DNA of 64,000 bases. Source: an uncultured Idiomarina sp. Its GTDB lineage: Bacteria; Pseudomonadota; Gammaproteobacteria; Enterobacterales; Alteromonadaceae. The DNA lies in the NCBI GenBank assembly GCA_946885915.1, contig CAMPHF010000008.1:68585-132584 (forward strand). Direction: 5' to 3'. The stretch's first letter is position 1, and each line of letters begins with the position of its first letter. Positions 16,882-27,248 of this stretch are shown here, piece after piece. The translations under genes and the position numbers were made by a program. The notes below the pieces were generated by a model. It was not told the origin of the DNA. It searched no databases and saw only the letters and a program-made list of their open reading frames with translations.

Positions 16882-18186
16882 ATGATGAAGAAAATGATGC
16901 AAGCATGGCTGCTCGGTGCGGTACTTAGCAGTGCAATGATTGCAAGTAATGCTTTCGCCCAAGGTCAGATCATTGACCGAGTTGCCGTCATTGTAAACGA
17001 TGGTGTGATCACCGAGAGTTCGGTGGCAGACATGATGCGGATGGTGAAACAACAAGCCACGCAAAGTGGTCAGGCTTTACCTACCGATGAAACTCTGCGC
17101 GTTCAGGTGGTGGACCGTCTGATCGCCCGTGAACTGCAGCTTCAAATGGCACAGCGCTATGGCATTGATGTGAGCGACGCTCAAGTTGAACAAGCGATTA
17201 ACGGCATTGCAAGTGAGCAAGGCATGAACGTCGAACAACTGCGGCAGCTAATCGAAACCAACGGCGACAGTTGGTCAGCCTACCGCGACGACATGCGCCA
17301 GCAACTGATTGTGCAAGAAGTTCAGCGTAATGCGGTGCAGCAGCGCGTCTATGTTTCACCCCAAGAAATCGAGGGGCTAGTGCGGGTTATTGACGAATCT
17401 AACCAAGCTGAACAGGAATATCGCTTACGTCATATCTTAGTCCCCTTACCTGACGGCGCTTCGAGTGACACCGTAACCGAAGTTCGCGCCAACGCCGAAA
17501 ATGTCATCAAATTAGCTCGTGATGGAACCCGTGAGTTTGCCGATCTGGCTATTTCTGTATCTGCCGGTAGAGAAGCATTAGAAGGCGGCGACATGGGTTG
17601 GATGAACATTAACGAAATGCCAAGCTTGTTCGCTGATGCCGTGAATAACACGCGCAAAGGTGACATCGTCGGTCCGCTGCGCAGCGGGGTTGGTTTCCAC
17701 ATCTTAAAAGTGGAAGATACTCGTGGTATCGAAACGGTTGAAGTCGAAGAGGTACTGGCACGCCACATCCTGATCCAGCCATCGGTGATTCTGTCTGATA
17801 AACGCGCCCGTGAAATGCTGCAAGGCTTTTACCAACAGCTACAAGCTGGCACCGCTGATTTTGCTGAATTAGCGCGGGAGCATTCAGCTGATCCCGGTTC
17901 GGCGGCAAAAGGTGGTGAGCTCGGCTGGTCACGTCCAGATGTGTATGCAGAAGCCTTCAAAAATACCATTAACCGGCTTGATGTGGGCGAATTGAGCGAA
18001 CCTTTTGAAAGCCAATTCGGCTGGCACATTGTGGAAGTGTTAGACCGTCGCGTGCAAGACAACACCGAAGCCAGCAAGCGTGACCGTGCATATCAACTTC
18101 TGTTTCAACGTAAATATCGCGAAGAACTCGCAAACTGGCAGCAAGAGATGCGCGATCAAGCCTACGTTGAAATGGTCGCAGAATGA
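16882..18186 (+). CDS. surA: Periplasmic chaperone / peptidyl-prolyl isomerase SurA
   Basis: 434 aa. A signal peptide (MMKKMMQAWLLGAVLSSAMIASNAFA) is followed by the SurA N-domain (IDRVAVIVNDGVITES). Two parvulin domains start near residues 178 (YRLRHILVPLPDG) and 289 (VLARHILIQPS), each ending in a GELGW/GDMGW-type segment and FGWHIV/VGFHIL. SurA escorts outer-membrane proteins, including LptD encoded immediately upstream, to the BAM complex. Its stop overlaps the pdxA start (ATGA). Confidence 0.97.
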   Translation: MMKKMMQAWLLGAVLSSAMIASNAFAQGQIIDRVAVIVNDGVITESSVADMMRMVKQQATQSGQALPTDETLRVQVVDRLIARELQLQMAQRYGIDVSDAQVEQAINGIASEQGMNVEQLRQLIETNGDSWSAYRDDMRQQLIVQEVQRNAVQQRVYVSPQEIEGLVRVIDESNQAEQEYRLRHILVPLPDGASSDTVTEVRANAENVIKLARDGTREFADLAISVSAGREALEGGDMGWMNINEMPSLFADAVNNTRKGDIVGPLRSGVGFHILKVEDTRGIETVEVEEVLARHILIQPSVILSDKRAREMLQGFYQQLQAGTADFAELAREHSADPGSAAKGGELGWSRPDVYAEAFKNTINRLDVGELSEPFESQFGWHIVEVLDRRVQDNTEASKRDRAYQLLFQRKYREELANWQQEMRDQAYVEMVAE

Positions 18187-19211
18187 TTCCCCGCCTGGCG
18201 CTCACAGTCGGTGAGCCCGCCGGGATAGGCCCTGACGTGCTGTTGCGCGCTTTGCAACAGCACGATTTAGCGGCGACAGCGGCAGAGTGGGTTATTATTG
18301 GCTGCCAACAAACCTTAACGGCACGCGCCGAACAGTTGCAAATTCCGTTACAGCTAAGTCCCTACTCAATGGCGACTGCTGAGCGCACCGCGCACCTTCC
18401 CGGACATGCATTCATCATTGATATACCTTGCCAGCAACCAGTGCAACCGGGGCAGTTAAATCCTGCCAACAGCGCCAGCGTGATGGCGATGCTTGAGCGA
18501 GCGGCTGATGGTGCACAACGCAGTGAATTCGATGCGATAGTAACGGCACCGGTGCATAAAGGTGTGATCAACGATGCCGGCTTCTCGTTTTCTGGGCATA
18601 CAGAGCTCTTCCAAGCGCGCGCAAAGGTCGCTGAAGTCGTGATGATGTTAGCCACGGACAACCTCCGGGTTGCGCTAGTGACAACTCATCTCCCCTTGCA
18701 GCAAGTACCTGCAGCTATTACGCCCACCAAGTTGCGCAGTATTCTAGACATTTTAGTTGCTGATTTAGACCGCAAATTTGGCTTGTCGGCACCCCGAATT
18801 TTAGTCTGTGGACTGAATCCCCATGCCGGCGAACAAGGCCATTTAGGCGAAGAAGAGATCATGGTGATCACGCCGGTTTTAGAGGCGTTTAACGCACAAT
18901 TTTCGGCTCAGCCTGCCGCCCAACGGCCAACCTTAATCGGCCCACTTCCCGCTGACACCTTATTTACGCCTAAATATTTAGCGCACGCCGATGCTGTGCT
19001 TGCTATGTATCACGATCAAGGCTTGCCTGTGTTAAAATATCAGGGCTTTGGCCGGGCGATGAACATCACCCTTGGGCTGCCCTATATTCGCACCTCCGTC
19101 GACCATGGCACCGCGTTGGATATGGCAGGTAACGCAGGGGTGGATGCCGGTAGTATGCAGGTGGCAATTGCCGAAGCCTTGCGCTTAGCTACTCGACGTA
19201 CGGCTCAGTAA
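18183..19211 (+). CDS. pdxA: 4-hydroxythreonine-4-phosphate dehydrogenase PdxA
   Basis: 342 aa (E. coli 329). It oxidises 4-phosphohydroxy-L-threonine in pyridoxal phosphate synthesis. It begins LALTVGEPAGIGPDVLLRAL, the family's N-terminal signature. Metal ligands are in FSGHTELFQ and AMYHDQGLPVLK, with the C-terminal TSVDHGTALDMAG loop. It is coupled to surA by a 4-nt overlap, the standard operon order. Confidence 0.96.
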   Translation: MIPRLALTVGEPAGIGPDVLLRALQQHDLAATAAEWVIIGCQQTLTARAEQLQIPLQLSPYSMATAERTAHLPGHAFIIDIPCQQPVQPGQLNPANSASVMAMLERAADGAQRSEFDAIVTAPVHKGVINDAGFSFSGHTELFQARAKVAEVVMMLATDNLRVALVTTHLPLQQVPAAITPTKLRSILDILVADLDRKFGLSAPRILVCGLNPHAGEQGHLGEEEIMVITPVLEAFNAQFSAQPAAQRPTLIGPLPADTLFTPKYLAHADAVLAMYHDQGLPVLKYQGFGRAMNITLGLPYIRTSVDHGTALDMAGNAGVDAGSMQVAIAEALRLATRRTAQ

Positions 19212-19263
19212 TACCGATAGCGGCAGCACCGCGCTAACTTATTTTTGATATGGATATGAGTGA

Positions 19264-20070
19264 ATGACTAAAGCACATCTTGGCCACATTGCGCGCAAAC
19301 GTTTTGGCCAAAATTTTCTTCATGATGACCAAGTCATTGGCGACATCGTTGCTGCTATAGCACCACAGCCAGGTGAAGATCTGATTGAAATAGGCCCGGG
19401 CTTAGCGGCATTGACTGAACCTGTTACCGAGCAAATTGATCACCTTACCGTGGTTGAGTTGGATCGCGATTTAGCTGATCGGCTTGAACAGCATCCATTT
19501 TTATCGAAAAAACTCACGGTATTTCGTGGCGACGCCCTAAAAACTGATTTTCGTCAATTTTACCGCGGCAAACCGTTGCGCGTATTTGGCAACTTGCCGT
19601 ACAACATCTCAACGCCGCTTATGTTTCATCTGTTGAGTTTCAGCGACATCATCAGTGACATGCACTTTATGTTGCAAAAAGAGGTCGTTGATCGCCTCAC
19701 CGCCGACCCTGGGAGCAAAACTTTTGGTCGACTAAGTGTGACGGTGCAGCAAATTTGTGAAGTCTCGACCATTTTGCACGTTCCACCTGGCGCTTTTAAT
19801 CCACCGCCAAAGGTGGAATCTGCGGTGGTACGGCTGGTTCCCTATCAACAGCCGCCGCATCCTGTTGCTGACCGCGCTTTACTGGCAAAAATTTGTTTGC
19901 AGGCCTTCAATCAGCGCCGTAAGACTATTCGTAATAATCTCAAAGACATTTTATCGGATGCGCAATTTGCAGCGCTTGGCATTGACCCGGGCGCTCGACC
20001 TGAAACTTTATCAGTGGCAGACTATGTCGCCATTACCAATTTGATTGCACGCGAGCATGAGGCGTGCTGA
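19264..20070 (+). CDS. rsmA: 16S rRNA (A1518/A1519-N6,N6)-dimethyltransferase RsmA (KsgA)
   Basis: 268 aa (E. coli 273). It dimethylates two adjacent adenines in the 3' hairpin of 16S rRNA late in 30S assembly. [16 protein letters not shown] opens the protein, [13 protein letters not shown] is the SAM-binding motif I and [10 protein letters not shown] is the catalytic motif IV. A C-terminal helical domain ([14 protein letters not shown]) contacts rRNA. It lies 52 nt after pdxA in the conserved operon. Confidence 0.97.
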   Translation: MTKAHLGHIARKRFGQNFLHDDQVIGDIVAAIAPQPGEDLIEIGPGLAALTEPVTEQIDHLTVVELDRDLADRLEQHPFLSKKLTVFRGDALKTDFRQFYRGKPLRVFGNLPYNISTPLMFHLLSFSDIISDMHFMLQKEVVDRLTADPGSKTFGRLSVTVQQICEVSTILHVPPGAFNPPPKVESAVVRLVPYQQPPHPVADRALLAKICLQAFNQRRKTIRNNLKDILSDAQFAALGIDPGARPETLSVADYVAITNLIAREHEAC

Positions 20071-20089
20071 GCAGACGGAAGCAGTAACT

Positions 20090-20473
20090 ATGTCAGACTA
20101 CGACAACAGCTGGGTAGCTATTGAGGTGCGTACACAGTATTTGGCGGCGCAATCAAACCCTGAGCAAAACCAATATGTGTTCGCCTACACCATTACCATT
20201 ACCAATCAAAGTGAACAAACGGTGCAGCTGTTGGATCGAGATTGGAAAATTGTCGATGCTGATCACAAAATAACGCGAGTCGCGGGTGATGGCGTGGTCG
20301 GTAAACAACCACAAATCGCCCCGGGTGAGTCATTCAGTTATACCAGCGGCACGGTTCTAGCAACGCCAATTGGCAGTATGCAGGGACATTACGGCATGCT
20401 CGCCGCGACCGGTGAAGCATTTAAGGCTGAAATACCGTCGTTTCGCCTTGCTGTGCCTAACATTCTGCACTAG
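20090..20473 (+). CDS. apaG: Co2+/Mg2+ efflux-associated protein ApaG
   Basis: 127 aa from the ATG at 20090, which has CGGAAG upstream and matches E. coli ApaG (125 aa). Longer in-frame starts at 20045 and 20057 would overlap rsmA. The fibronectin-III-like fold is evident from YVFAYTITITNQSEQTVQLL, GVVGKQPQIAPGESFSYTSG, GSMQGHYGM and FRLAVPNILH. The molecular role is unclear; ApaG in other bacteria was tied to metal tolerance and to the neighbouring ApaH. Confidence 0.94.
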   Translation: MSDYDNSWVAIEVRTQYLAAQSNPEQNQYVFAYTITITNQSEQTVQLLDRDWKIVDADHKITRVAGDGVVGKQPQIAPGESFSYTSGTVLATPIGSMQGHYGMLAATGEAFKAEIPSFRLAVPNILH

Positions 20474-20490
20474 CACGCTCGCCCCCGCGC

Positions 20491-21318
20491 ATGGCTACTT
20501 ATATTGTTGGTGACTTACAGGGTTGTTATCGCGAACTCTGTTCGTTACTTGATCAGGCCGGCTTTACACCACAGTCTGATCGGCTGTTACTAGTTGGCGA
20601 CATTGTCGCTCGCGGACCAGATTCGAAGGCCTGCCTTGACCTAGTCATGCAATTGGGCCCAGCAGCACAGCCGGTACTGGGTAACCATGACCTACATTTG
20701 TTAGCCATTCTACTCGGTCAGCGCACACCCAAACCCGCCGACCACCTCTCCTCAATTGTGAACGCGAGTTCCGCGCAGCGCTTAGACTATATCGACTGGC
20801 TTCGCCAGCAACCGCTGTTGTACGATGGCCGCTATGACATTCGGCCATTTGTCATGACGCATGCGGGTATATATCCTTGGTGGAGTATGGAGCAAGCGGT
20901 AAGCTGCGCAACAGAGCTCAGCGAGCAATTGCGCGGCGATGACTTTGCCGCACTCATTGCCGCCATGTACGGCAATACGCCGACGAATTGGGACTCAAGT
21001 TTAGTGGGTTTCGACCGATATCGATTTAGTATTAACGCTTTTACAAGAATGCGTTTTTGTACGGCAGCGGGACAGCTAGATTTTAGCCACAATGGTGCCC
21101 CAGATGAGTGCTCTGATACCACACTGAAGCCATGGTTTGATTATCTTGAGCCGCAACCGCATGCACTTATTTTTGGTCACTGGGCAGCGCTTGGTGGGCG
21201 CACACAGCGCGCCGACATTATTGGTTTAGATACGGGTTGCGTGTGGGGCGAGCGCTTAACCATGATGAACTGGACTACACAGCAATTTTTGACCGCCGCC
21301 AGTAGGCAGGGCGACTAG
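20491..21318 (+). CDS. apaH: Bis(5'-nucleosyl)-tetraphosphatase, symmetrical (ApaH)
   Basis: 275 aa (E. coli 280). It hydrolyses Ap4A to two ADP. The metallophosphatase motifs are in order: GDLQGCYRE (~7), GDIVARGP (~36), GNHDLHLL (~65), then MTHAGIYPWW and IFGHWAALGG with metal-binding histidines. It closes the lptD-apaH operon. The next gene, a chemoreceptor, starts 15 nt later and may be transcribed with it. Confidence 0.96.
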   Translation: MATYIVGDLQGCYRELCSLLDQAGFTPQSDRLLLVGDIVARGPDSKACLDLVMQLGPAAQPVLGNHDLHLLAILLGQRTPKPADHLSSIVNASSAQRLDYIDWLRQQPLLYDGRYDIRPFVMTHAGIYPWWSMEQAVSCATELSEQLRGDDFAALIAAMYGNTPTNWDSSLVGFDRYRFSINAFTRMRFCTAAGQLDFSHNGAPDECSDTTLKPWFDYLEPQPHALIFGHWAALGGRTQRADIIGLDTGCVWGERLTMMNWTTQQFLTAASRQGD

Positions 21319-21333
21319 CGTAGAGGATATACT

Positions 21334-23334
21334 ATGAAATTAACGGTGGCACTTCGCGTTATAGGCGGTTTCGCGATCATCACGTTACTACTACTGGTGA
21401 TCAGCCTTAGTTCTATTTTCAACACCAACACCATTGGTAATTCAGCTGAACGGGTGAACCAAGTAGCGGTGCCTGCACTAGACGCGGTGGCCACCATTAA
21501 AGTGGAACTCCTTGAGATTAGCACGATTAAACTGCAGGCCTACTACGATACCAACCTCGCCAGCGTACAGGCGTTACAAACCCGCTTTGAACAAGCGCGC
21601 GATACGCTCAATGCCGCAGAGGTAAAGCTACGAGGTGCACTTGCGGGCGAAGGCTACGACGCTCAACTTGATGAAAATCGCGAGGCGATTAATAACTATA
21701 ACCAGCAAGTTGAACAGTTATTTGGCTTGCAACAACGTTACCTAAATCTGCGTGAAGAAATCACCAGCCGTGTTGAAACCATTGAGTTCGGCTTAGGTGA
21801 CGCATCCTTCATGATGCTAGACATCATGGACAACACCGAAGAAACCCAAATTGAACTTGCTGCCGAAACGCTTGAGCGCGAGTTAAACGCGCTTATTTCG
21901 TTGCTATATGACATGCGCGCTGCCAGCGACATGGATCGTGCCAACGTTATCCAAAGTGAAATTGAAATCGGTATTAACGCGATGCAAACTCACATTAATA
22001 CCTTAGATACACTTGCTGGTGACAATACCCGTGAGTTGGTCAACGATGCACTGGCTATGATCCGCACCAATACCGCCGCATTGACGGGGCCGAACTCTTA
22101 CCCCGAGCTGGTCAAATCAAGACTTCAAGTACGCGCTGACACCCTAGCTCGTAGTGAACAATCCGAACAAACCATGAATCGGGTGATAGCGCTCACCGAC
22201 GATTTGCGTATCCGCGTACAGACCCTTGCCAGCGACGCACAAACCTCGGTAAGTAGCACGATTTCGACGACTAGTTGGATGAACACTTTACTCACCGTTA
22301 TTTCCATCGCGTTAGCCATTGTGATTGCCTATATTACCGTTCGGCGCGTTACCGTTCCGCTCAATAAAGTAAACGATATGCTGAACGTGATGGCTGCGGG
22401 GAACCTGACTAGACGCGTTGATTATGACAAACAGGACGAATTTGGCTTACTGGCCGACAATACCAATCAGTTAACCGATAATCTTCGCGATCTGATTAAC
22501 GGTATCGCCAATCGCGCTACTCAGCTGGCTGCAGCAGCCGAACAGTCCTCGGCCGTATCAGAACAAACGACGCGGGCCATTGAAGACCAGCGTGGACAAA
22601 TCGAGCAAGTGGCGACCGCCACCCAAGAGATGAATAGCACTTCATCAGAAATGGCGAATGGAGCGGCTGAGGCGCTCGAGCAAATCCAACATTCTGACGA
22701 TGAAGCGACCCGTGTGCGGGAAATTTCTAGCAAAAATAAAGCCACCATTGAGGCGCTTGCAACAGAAATTAAAGCCGCTTCGGAAGTAATTAATCAGCTC
22801 TACCAAAATAGCACCAACATCGGCAGTATTTTGGATGTGATTCGCGGGATCGCGGACCAAACCAACTTACTCGCACTGAACGCGGCCATCGAGGCTGCCC
22901 GCGCCGGTGAACAAGGTCGTGGATTCGCCGTAGTGGCTGACGAGGTGCGTACGCTCGCGAGCCGCACTCAAGAGTCGACCGAAGAAATTCATCAGATGAT
23001 TGAAAGCTTGCAAGCGGACGCGCAACGCGCGGTGACCGTGATGAACAAAGGCCGCGAACAAGCAGAAGTGTGTGTCGGCCAAAGTGATGAGGCCGCCGCG
23101 GCGCTCCAATCAATTACGGACTCGGTGCATCAAGCTGCAGATAGTAGTAACCACATTACCACCGCCGCACTGGAACAAAGCCGGACAGCGCAGGATATTA
23201 GCGAACGCTTAGAGCAAATCGTGGCAATTGCCGAACAAACAGCAGCCGGCTCTCAACAAACCGCAAAAGCCTCCAACGAAGTGGCGAAACTCTCCGAAGA
23301 ATTACAGGATTCAATCAAGAGTTTCACCGTATAG
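21334..23334 (+). CDS. Methyl-accepting chemotaxis protein
   Basis: 666 aa transmembrane chemoreceptor. The first membrane segment is at ~9-30 ([20 protein letters not shown]). A long all-helical periplasmic sensor of about 280 residues follows, compatible with a helical-bimodular type domain. The second membrane segment is at ~312-336, then HAMP, then the signalling hairpin with its tip near 507 ([20 protein letters not shown]). No CheB/CheR-binding pentapeptide is present at the C-terminus. The ligand cannot be told from sequence. A GAGGATATACT SD precedes the start. Confidence 0.93.
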   Translation: MKLTVALRVIGGFAIITLLLLVISLSSIFNTNTIGNSAERVNQVAVPALDAVATIKVELLEISTIKLQAYYDTNLASVQALQTRFEQARDTLNAAEVKLRGALAGEGYDAQLDENREAINNYNQQVEQLFGLQQRYLNLREEITSRVETIEFGLGDASFMMLDIMDNTEETQIELAAETLERELNALISLLYDMRAASDMDRANVIQSEIEIGINAMQTHINTLDTLAGDNTRELVNDALAMIRTNTAALTGPNSYPELVKSRLQVRADTLARSEQSEQTMNRVIALTDDLRIRVQTLASDAQTSVSSTISTTSWMNTLLTVISIALAIVIAYITVRRVTVPLNKVNDMLNVMAAGNLTRRVDYDKQDEFGLLADNTNQLTDNLRDLINGIANRATQLAAAAEQSSAVSEQTTRAIEDQRGQIEQVATATQEMNSTSSEMANGAAEALEQIQHSDDEATRVREISSKNKATIEALATEIKAASEVINQLYQNSTNIGSILDVIRGIADQTNLLALNAAIEAARAGEQGRGFAVVADEVRTLASRTQESTEEIHQMIESLQADAQRAVTVMNKGREQAEVCVGQSDEAAAALQSITDSVHQAADSSNHITTAALEQSRTAQDISERLEQIVAIAEQTAAGSQQTAKASNEVAKLSEELQDSIKSFTV

Positions 23335-23356
23335 CCGTTGCTTAGCGACCGTATCG

Positions 23357-23375
23357 CGCTGTCATTATGACAGCG
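23357..23375. terminator. Short perfect hairpin between convergent MCP and tyrS genes
   Basis: CGCTGTCA (23357-23364) and TGACAGCG (23368-23375) form an 8-bp stem with a 3-nt loop. It lies across the tyrS stop codon and 23 nt after the chemoreceptor stop. There is no U tract on either strand, so an intrinsic terminator is possible but weakly supported. Confidence 0.35.
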
Positions 23376-24564
23376 TGATGCGCGCAAATTTACGTTTGCC
23401 AACCTGATAAACAGCCGTACCTGCACTGCATTCAAACTTAGTGTCAGTGACTCGTTCACCATCAATTTTGACGGCTTGCTGCTTGATCATCCGCAAGGCC
23501 TCGGAAGTAGAAGCTACCAACTCAGCCGCCTTTAAGATGTTCCCAATCCCGCTGCCGGTTTCCGCCAACTTTAACGCTAACTCTGGCATTTCATCAGGCA
23601 CCGCGTTTTTTTGGAAACGCTGAACAAAATCTTGTTCCGCCGCCTCGGCAGCGGCTTCGTCATGGAACCGCGCAATAATCTCTTTTGCCAGTGCCACTTT
23701 CACATCACGGGGGTTTTTACCCGCTGCAACTTCAGCCTGTAACGCCTGAATGTCAGCCAGCGGCCGGAAACTAAGTAATTCGTAATACCGCCACATCAAC
23801 TCATCGGAAATCGACATGATCTTGCCAAACATATCGTTGGCAGGCTCGGTAATACCGATATAGTTGCCCAGCGATTTCGACATTTTTTGTACGCCATCAA
23901 GCCCTTCAAGCAGCGGCACCATCATCACGGTTTGCGGCCGTTGTCCTTCGCTCTTTTGTAACTCACGCCCCATCAACAAGTTAAAACGCTGATCGGTACC
24001 ACCTAGCTCTACATCAGCTTTCAGCGCGACGGAATCCCAGCCTTGCACTAATGGGTAAAGAAACTCATGGATGGCAATCGATTGACCATTAGCATAACGC
24101 TTTTTGAAATCGTCGCGCTCGAGCATGCGCGCTACCGTCTGCTGAGCAGCAAGTTTGATCATACCGGCGGCGCCGAGCTGCTCCATCCATTCAGAATTAA
24201 AGCGGATCTGAGTTTTGGCCGGATCGAGAATTTTGAAGACTTGGGTCTGATAAGTTTTAGCGTTCGCGAGCACATCTTCGCGTGTTAACGGCTTACGCGT
24301 TACATTTTTGCCGGTGGGGTCACCAATCATGCCGGTAAAATCACCTATCAAAAACACTACTTGATGGCCCAAATCCTGAAAGGCCTTTAATTTGTTAATG
24401 AGAACGGTATGGCCTAAATGCAAATCTGGCGCCGTTGGATCAAACCCTGCCTTAATCACCAAAGGCTTATTTTCTTTAAGCTTTTCAACTAGTTCGGACT
24501 CAAGTAGTACCTCTTCTGTACCACGCGTGAGTTCCGCAAGTGCGGCAGCTACTGCATCAGACAT
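23365..24564 (-). CDS. tyrS: Tyrosyl-tRNA synthetase
   Basis: 399 aa class I synthetase that charges tRNA-Tyr. The HIGH-type motif is HLGH at residues 49-52, and the KMSKS loop is intact ([14 protein letters not shown]). The tyrosine pocket includes the [11 protein letters not shown] region. A C-terminal S4-like RNA-binding module ([12 protein letters not shown]) ends the protein. The length and motifs fit the TyrS subfamily of Pseudomonas and Haemophilus rather than that of E. coli (424 aa). GAGGA lies 6 nt before the ATG. Confidence 0.96.
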   Translation of the reverse strand: MSDAVAAALAELTRGTEEVLLESELVEKLKENKPLVIKAGFDPTAPDLHLGHTVLINKLKAFQDLGHQVVFLIGDFTGMIGDPTGKNVTRKPLTREDVLANAKTYQTQVFKILDPAKTQIRFNSEWMEQLGAAGMIKLAAQQTVARMLERDDFKKRYANGQSIAIHEFLYPLVQGWDSVALKADVELGGTDQRFNLLMGRELQKSEGQRPQTVMMVPLLEGLDGVQKMSKSLGNYIGITEPANDMFGKIMSISDELMWRYYELLSFRPLADIQALQAEVAAGKNPRDVKVALAKEIIARFHDEAAAEAAEQDFVQRFQKNAVPDEMPELALKLAETGSGIGNILKAAELVASTSEALRMIKQQAVKIDGERVTDTKFECSAGTAVYQVGKRKFARITLS

Positions 24565-24730
24565 GTGTGATCCTCATTCATTATCGGCACCCAATTGGCG
24601 CTAAACCACGTATTGTAAGGCATTCTTTGCTCTGCTTTAAGTGTAAACAGACTGGCAAAACGCAAAATTTCATATTATTCTGCGAAATAGTCTGGTGATG
24701 CCAAAGAGCAATCACAGCGAGGTCAGAAAC

Positions 24731-24763
24731 ATGAAGTGCGCTAAATATGAAAGCAGTCTCTAA
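24731..24763 (+). CDS. Possible 10-codon leader ORF overlapping the mepM start
   Basis: An ATG at 24731 has a good SD (GCGAGG, 7 nt away) and reads MKCAKYESSL then TAA at 24761. The mepM start (24747) lies inside it in another frame and has no SD of its own. This could be a short coupling ORF that delivers ribosomes to mepM. It could equally be chance. Confidence 0.3.
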   Translation: MKCAKYESSL

Positions 24764-26072
24764 AAATATAACAACGATCGTCAAGCAGTTACCGAATTCT
24801 CACAAGGTACTTATTTCCTCAATAAGTGCCGCGGTGTTGCTATTGCTATGGTTGCCCTCGGACGAGGCCACCGCGTCGAAAAATACGCCGGCGGTAGACC
24901 AGCTTATTTTGGGTCAACGTTATCAATTAGAACTTGAGGTGCCCACACAAACCAGTGAGCAAACCCAAGCAGAGCAGCTGCGTTGGAGCGGTTACGAAGT
25001 GCGCACCGGCGATAATCTCGCTAAAATTTTTGACAAAGTGGGCCTAACCCCGCGCCAGCTTTATGAAATTACTGAAGCTGGCCCTAATGCCAAGCTATTA
25101 CGTAAGATCCATCCGGGCGACACCCTCAGATTTGCCCGCGACACTGCTGGCAACCTTATTCAGTTGGCCTACACCCTAAGCGCCACTGAAACTTTATTGA
25201 TCACCCAAACAGACGCCGGCTATGCGGCCGATATTGAAACCAAAGCGGTTGAAACACGAACTGCATTTGCGCGTGCCAGCATTACTAGCAGTTTCTGGAA
25301 CGCCGGCATCGACGCTGGGCTAACCAACGGGCAAATCATGAGTCTTGCCAGCATTTTTGGCTGGGATATCGACTTTGCCCTTGATATGCGAGAAGGCGAC
25401 GAATTTAGCGTGCTGTTTGAGAAGCAGTATGTAGAAGGTGAGTTTATCGGTTATGGCCGTATTTTGGCGGCTGAATTTATTAACCAAGGCCAGCCTTTTA
25501 GTGCTGTATTGAACGATAACGGCCAATATTACACGCCGGAAGGGCGCGCCATGCGCAAAACCTTCTTGCGCTCACCGGTAAACTTTACTTACATCAGTTC
25601 TAGCTTTAACCCACGCCGCTTGCATCCAGTGACTGGACGAGTTCGTCCACATAACGGTATTGATTATGCGGCCAATGTGGGTACCCCGATTATGTCAGCG
25701 GGTGATGGCAAGGTCATTGCCAGTAGCTATAACAACCTCAATGGTCATTACGTGTTTATTCAGCACGGTGAGCGTTACGTGACTAAGTATTTACATCTTA
25801 GCAAACGCTTAGTGAAACACGGCGACCGGGTGAAACAGGGCGAATTGATTGGCCGCGTGGGCGCCACTGGGCGAGTCACCGGCGCTCACTTACATTACGA
25901 ATTTTTAGTCGACGGTGTACACCGCAATCCGCGTACGGTGGAACTACCGCAAGCGAAATCCTTAAGCGCCAGCGAGTTGCCTAGCTTTAGAGCCATCGCA
26001 GACCAGCGCTTGGCTATGTTGCAAGACAATAAACGTGTGCTCCTAGCGCTTAATACCAATAACGCTAATTGA
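24747..26072 (+). CDS. mepM: Murein DD-endopeptidase MepM-like (M23 family)
   Basis: 441 aa. Residues ~18-37 form one membrane anchor (HKVLISSISAAVLLLLWLP), then an OapA/LysM-like region (YEVRTGDNLAKIFDKVGL). The C-terminal M23 zinc peptidase keeps its ligands His302 and Asp306 (HNGID) and the HLHYE motif with His381 and His383. It resembles E. coli MepM end to end, including the N-terminal NLP..H pattern (here QLPNSHK), which supports the start. MepM cleaves D-Ala-mDAP crosslinks so peptidoglycan can expand. anmK follows directly. Confidence 0.93.
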   Translation: MKAVSKNITTIVKQLPNSHKVLISSISAAVLLLLWLPSDEATASKNTPAVDQLILGQRYQLELEVPTQTSEQTQAEQLRWSGYEVRTGDNLAKIFDKVGLTPRQLYEITEAGPNAKLLRKIHPGDTLRFARDTAGNLIQLAYTLSATETLLITQTDAGYAADIETKAVETRTAFARASITSSFWNAGIDAGLTNGQIMSLASIFGWDIDFALDMREGDEFSVLFEKQYVEGEFIGYGRILAAEFINQGQPFSAVLNDNGQYYTPEGRAMRKTFLRSPVNFTYISSSFNPRRLHPVTGRVRPHNGIDYAANVGTPIMSAGDGKVIASSYNNLNGHYVFIQHGERYVTKYLHLSKRLVKHGDRVKQGELIGRVGATGRVTGAHLHYEFLVDGVHRNPRTVELPQAKSLSASELPSFRAIADQRLAMLQDNKRVLLALNTNNAN

Positions 26073-26089
26073 GCATGAGGGCACCCGCC

Positions 26090-27238
26090 ATGAGCACCAA
26101 CGGTTATTATATTGGGCTAATGTCGGGTACCAGCATGGATGGCCTTGATGCCGCGCTAGTGGAAATGACGGCTGGCACACCGCGGCTAGTGGCCAGCCAC
26201 TTACAACCCATTCCTACCGCGCTGCGCTCGCAACTTGAACAGCTCTGTCAACCACAAGCAGGCGAATTAGCTGCTTATGCAGATGCCGACCAAGCTTTTG
26301 CCGAGTTGTGCGCGGAAGCAGTCGCTCCGTTGTTACAACAATCGGGGTTAAGCGCCGCCGATATTGTGGCGATTGGTAGTCACGGCCAAACCGTGCGCCA
26401 TCAACCTCACGCACCTCATCCCTATACGCTGCAGCTTGGCGATCCTAATCGGCTCGCGGCGCTCAGCGGCATTGATGTGATCGCTGATTTTCGCCGCATG
26501 GATATGGCACTGGGTGGCGAAGGCGCCCCACTGGTACCCGCTTTTCATCAGTTTTTGTTCGCCAGCGAGCATGAACCACGTGCACTGGTGAATCTTGGTG
26601 GGATTGCCAATATTACCTGGCTGCCGGGCAACGCGGATGCCGTCACCGGCTTTGATACTGGTCCCGCCAATACCTTGCTAGATAAATGGTATCAACTGCA
26701 CCACCCGGCCGCTGGCTATGGCTTCGATGCAAATGGCGAGTTTGCGCGGCAAGGCAAGCTGCAACCAGAACTCTTGGAATGCCTACTGAACGACCCATTT
26801 TTTGCCCGGCAACCGCCGAAAAGCACAGGTCGAGATGACTTCCATTTGGGGTGGTTGCAACAGCAAGTAACTGACCTTGAAGCCTACGCTCCGGCTGACG
26901 TACAACATACGTTGCTGCATCTTACTGCAAAAAGCCTCGCGCAAGCATGCGAGCGCTTTTTACCTAGTATACCGAAACGGCTTTATTTGTGCGGTGGCGG
27001 TGCCTTAAATCCGCTGTTGTTGCAGACCTGTCAGGCCTACTTGCCGACTACCGAGGTGCTTAGCACTGAGGCCCTTGGGGTTGCCCCTGAATGGTTAGAG
27101 GCTATGGCTTTTGCATGGTTAGCATGGTGCCACGTGAATCAACAACCGGGTAATCTGCGCGCGGTTACCGGTGCGCGCCAGCCAACGGTGCTAGGTGGCT
27201 GGTACCGCGCACCACGAGCGCAATTTCGCGCCCGTTAA
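26090..27238 (+). CDS. anmK: Anhydro-N-acetylmuramic acid kinase AnmK
   Basis: 382 aa from the ATG at 26090, preceded by GAGGG at 8 nt. In-frame TTG 26069 and ATG 26075 lie at the mepM stop. AnmK opens and phosphorylates 1,6-anhydroMurNAc to MurNAc-6-phosphate during cell-wall recycling. The N-terminal motif YIGLMSGTSMDGLDAAL binds ATP; VNLGGIANITWLPG and GFDTGPANTLLD are further family motifs. Its neighbour mepM cuts peptidoglycan, and amgK-murU in this window handle related MurNAc intermediates. Confidence 0.95.
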   Translation: MSTNGYYIGLMSGTSMDGLDAALVEMTAGTPRLVASHLQPIPTALRSQLEQLCQPQAGELAAYADADQAFAELCAEAVAPLLQQSGLSAADIVAIGSHGQTVRHQPHAPHPYTLQLGDPNRLAALSGIDVIADFRRMDMALGGEGAPLVPAFHQFLFASEHEPRALVNLGGIANITWLPGNADAVTGFDTGPANTLLDKWYQLHHPAAGYGFDANGEFARQGKLQPELLECLLNDPFFARQPPKSTGRDDFHLGWLQQQVTDLEAYAPADVQHTLLHLTAKSLAQACERFLPSIPKRLYLCGGGALNPLLLQTCQAYLPTTEVLSTEALGVAPEWLEAMAFAWLAWCHVNQQPGNLRAVTGARQPTVLGGWYRAPRAQFRAR

Positions 27239-27248
27239 CCACAACGAC

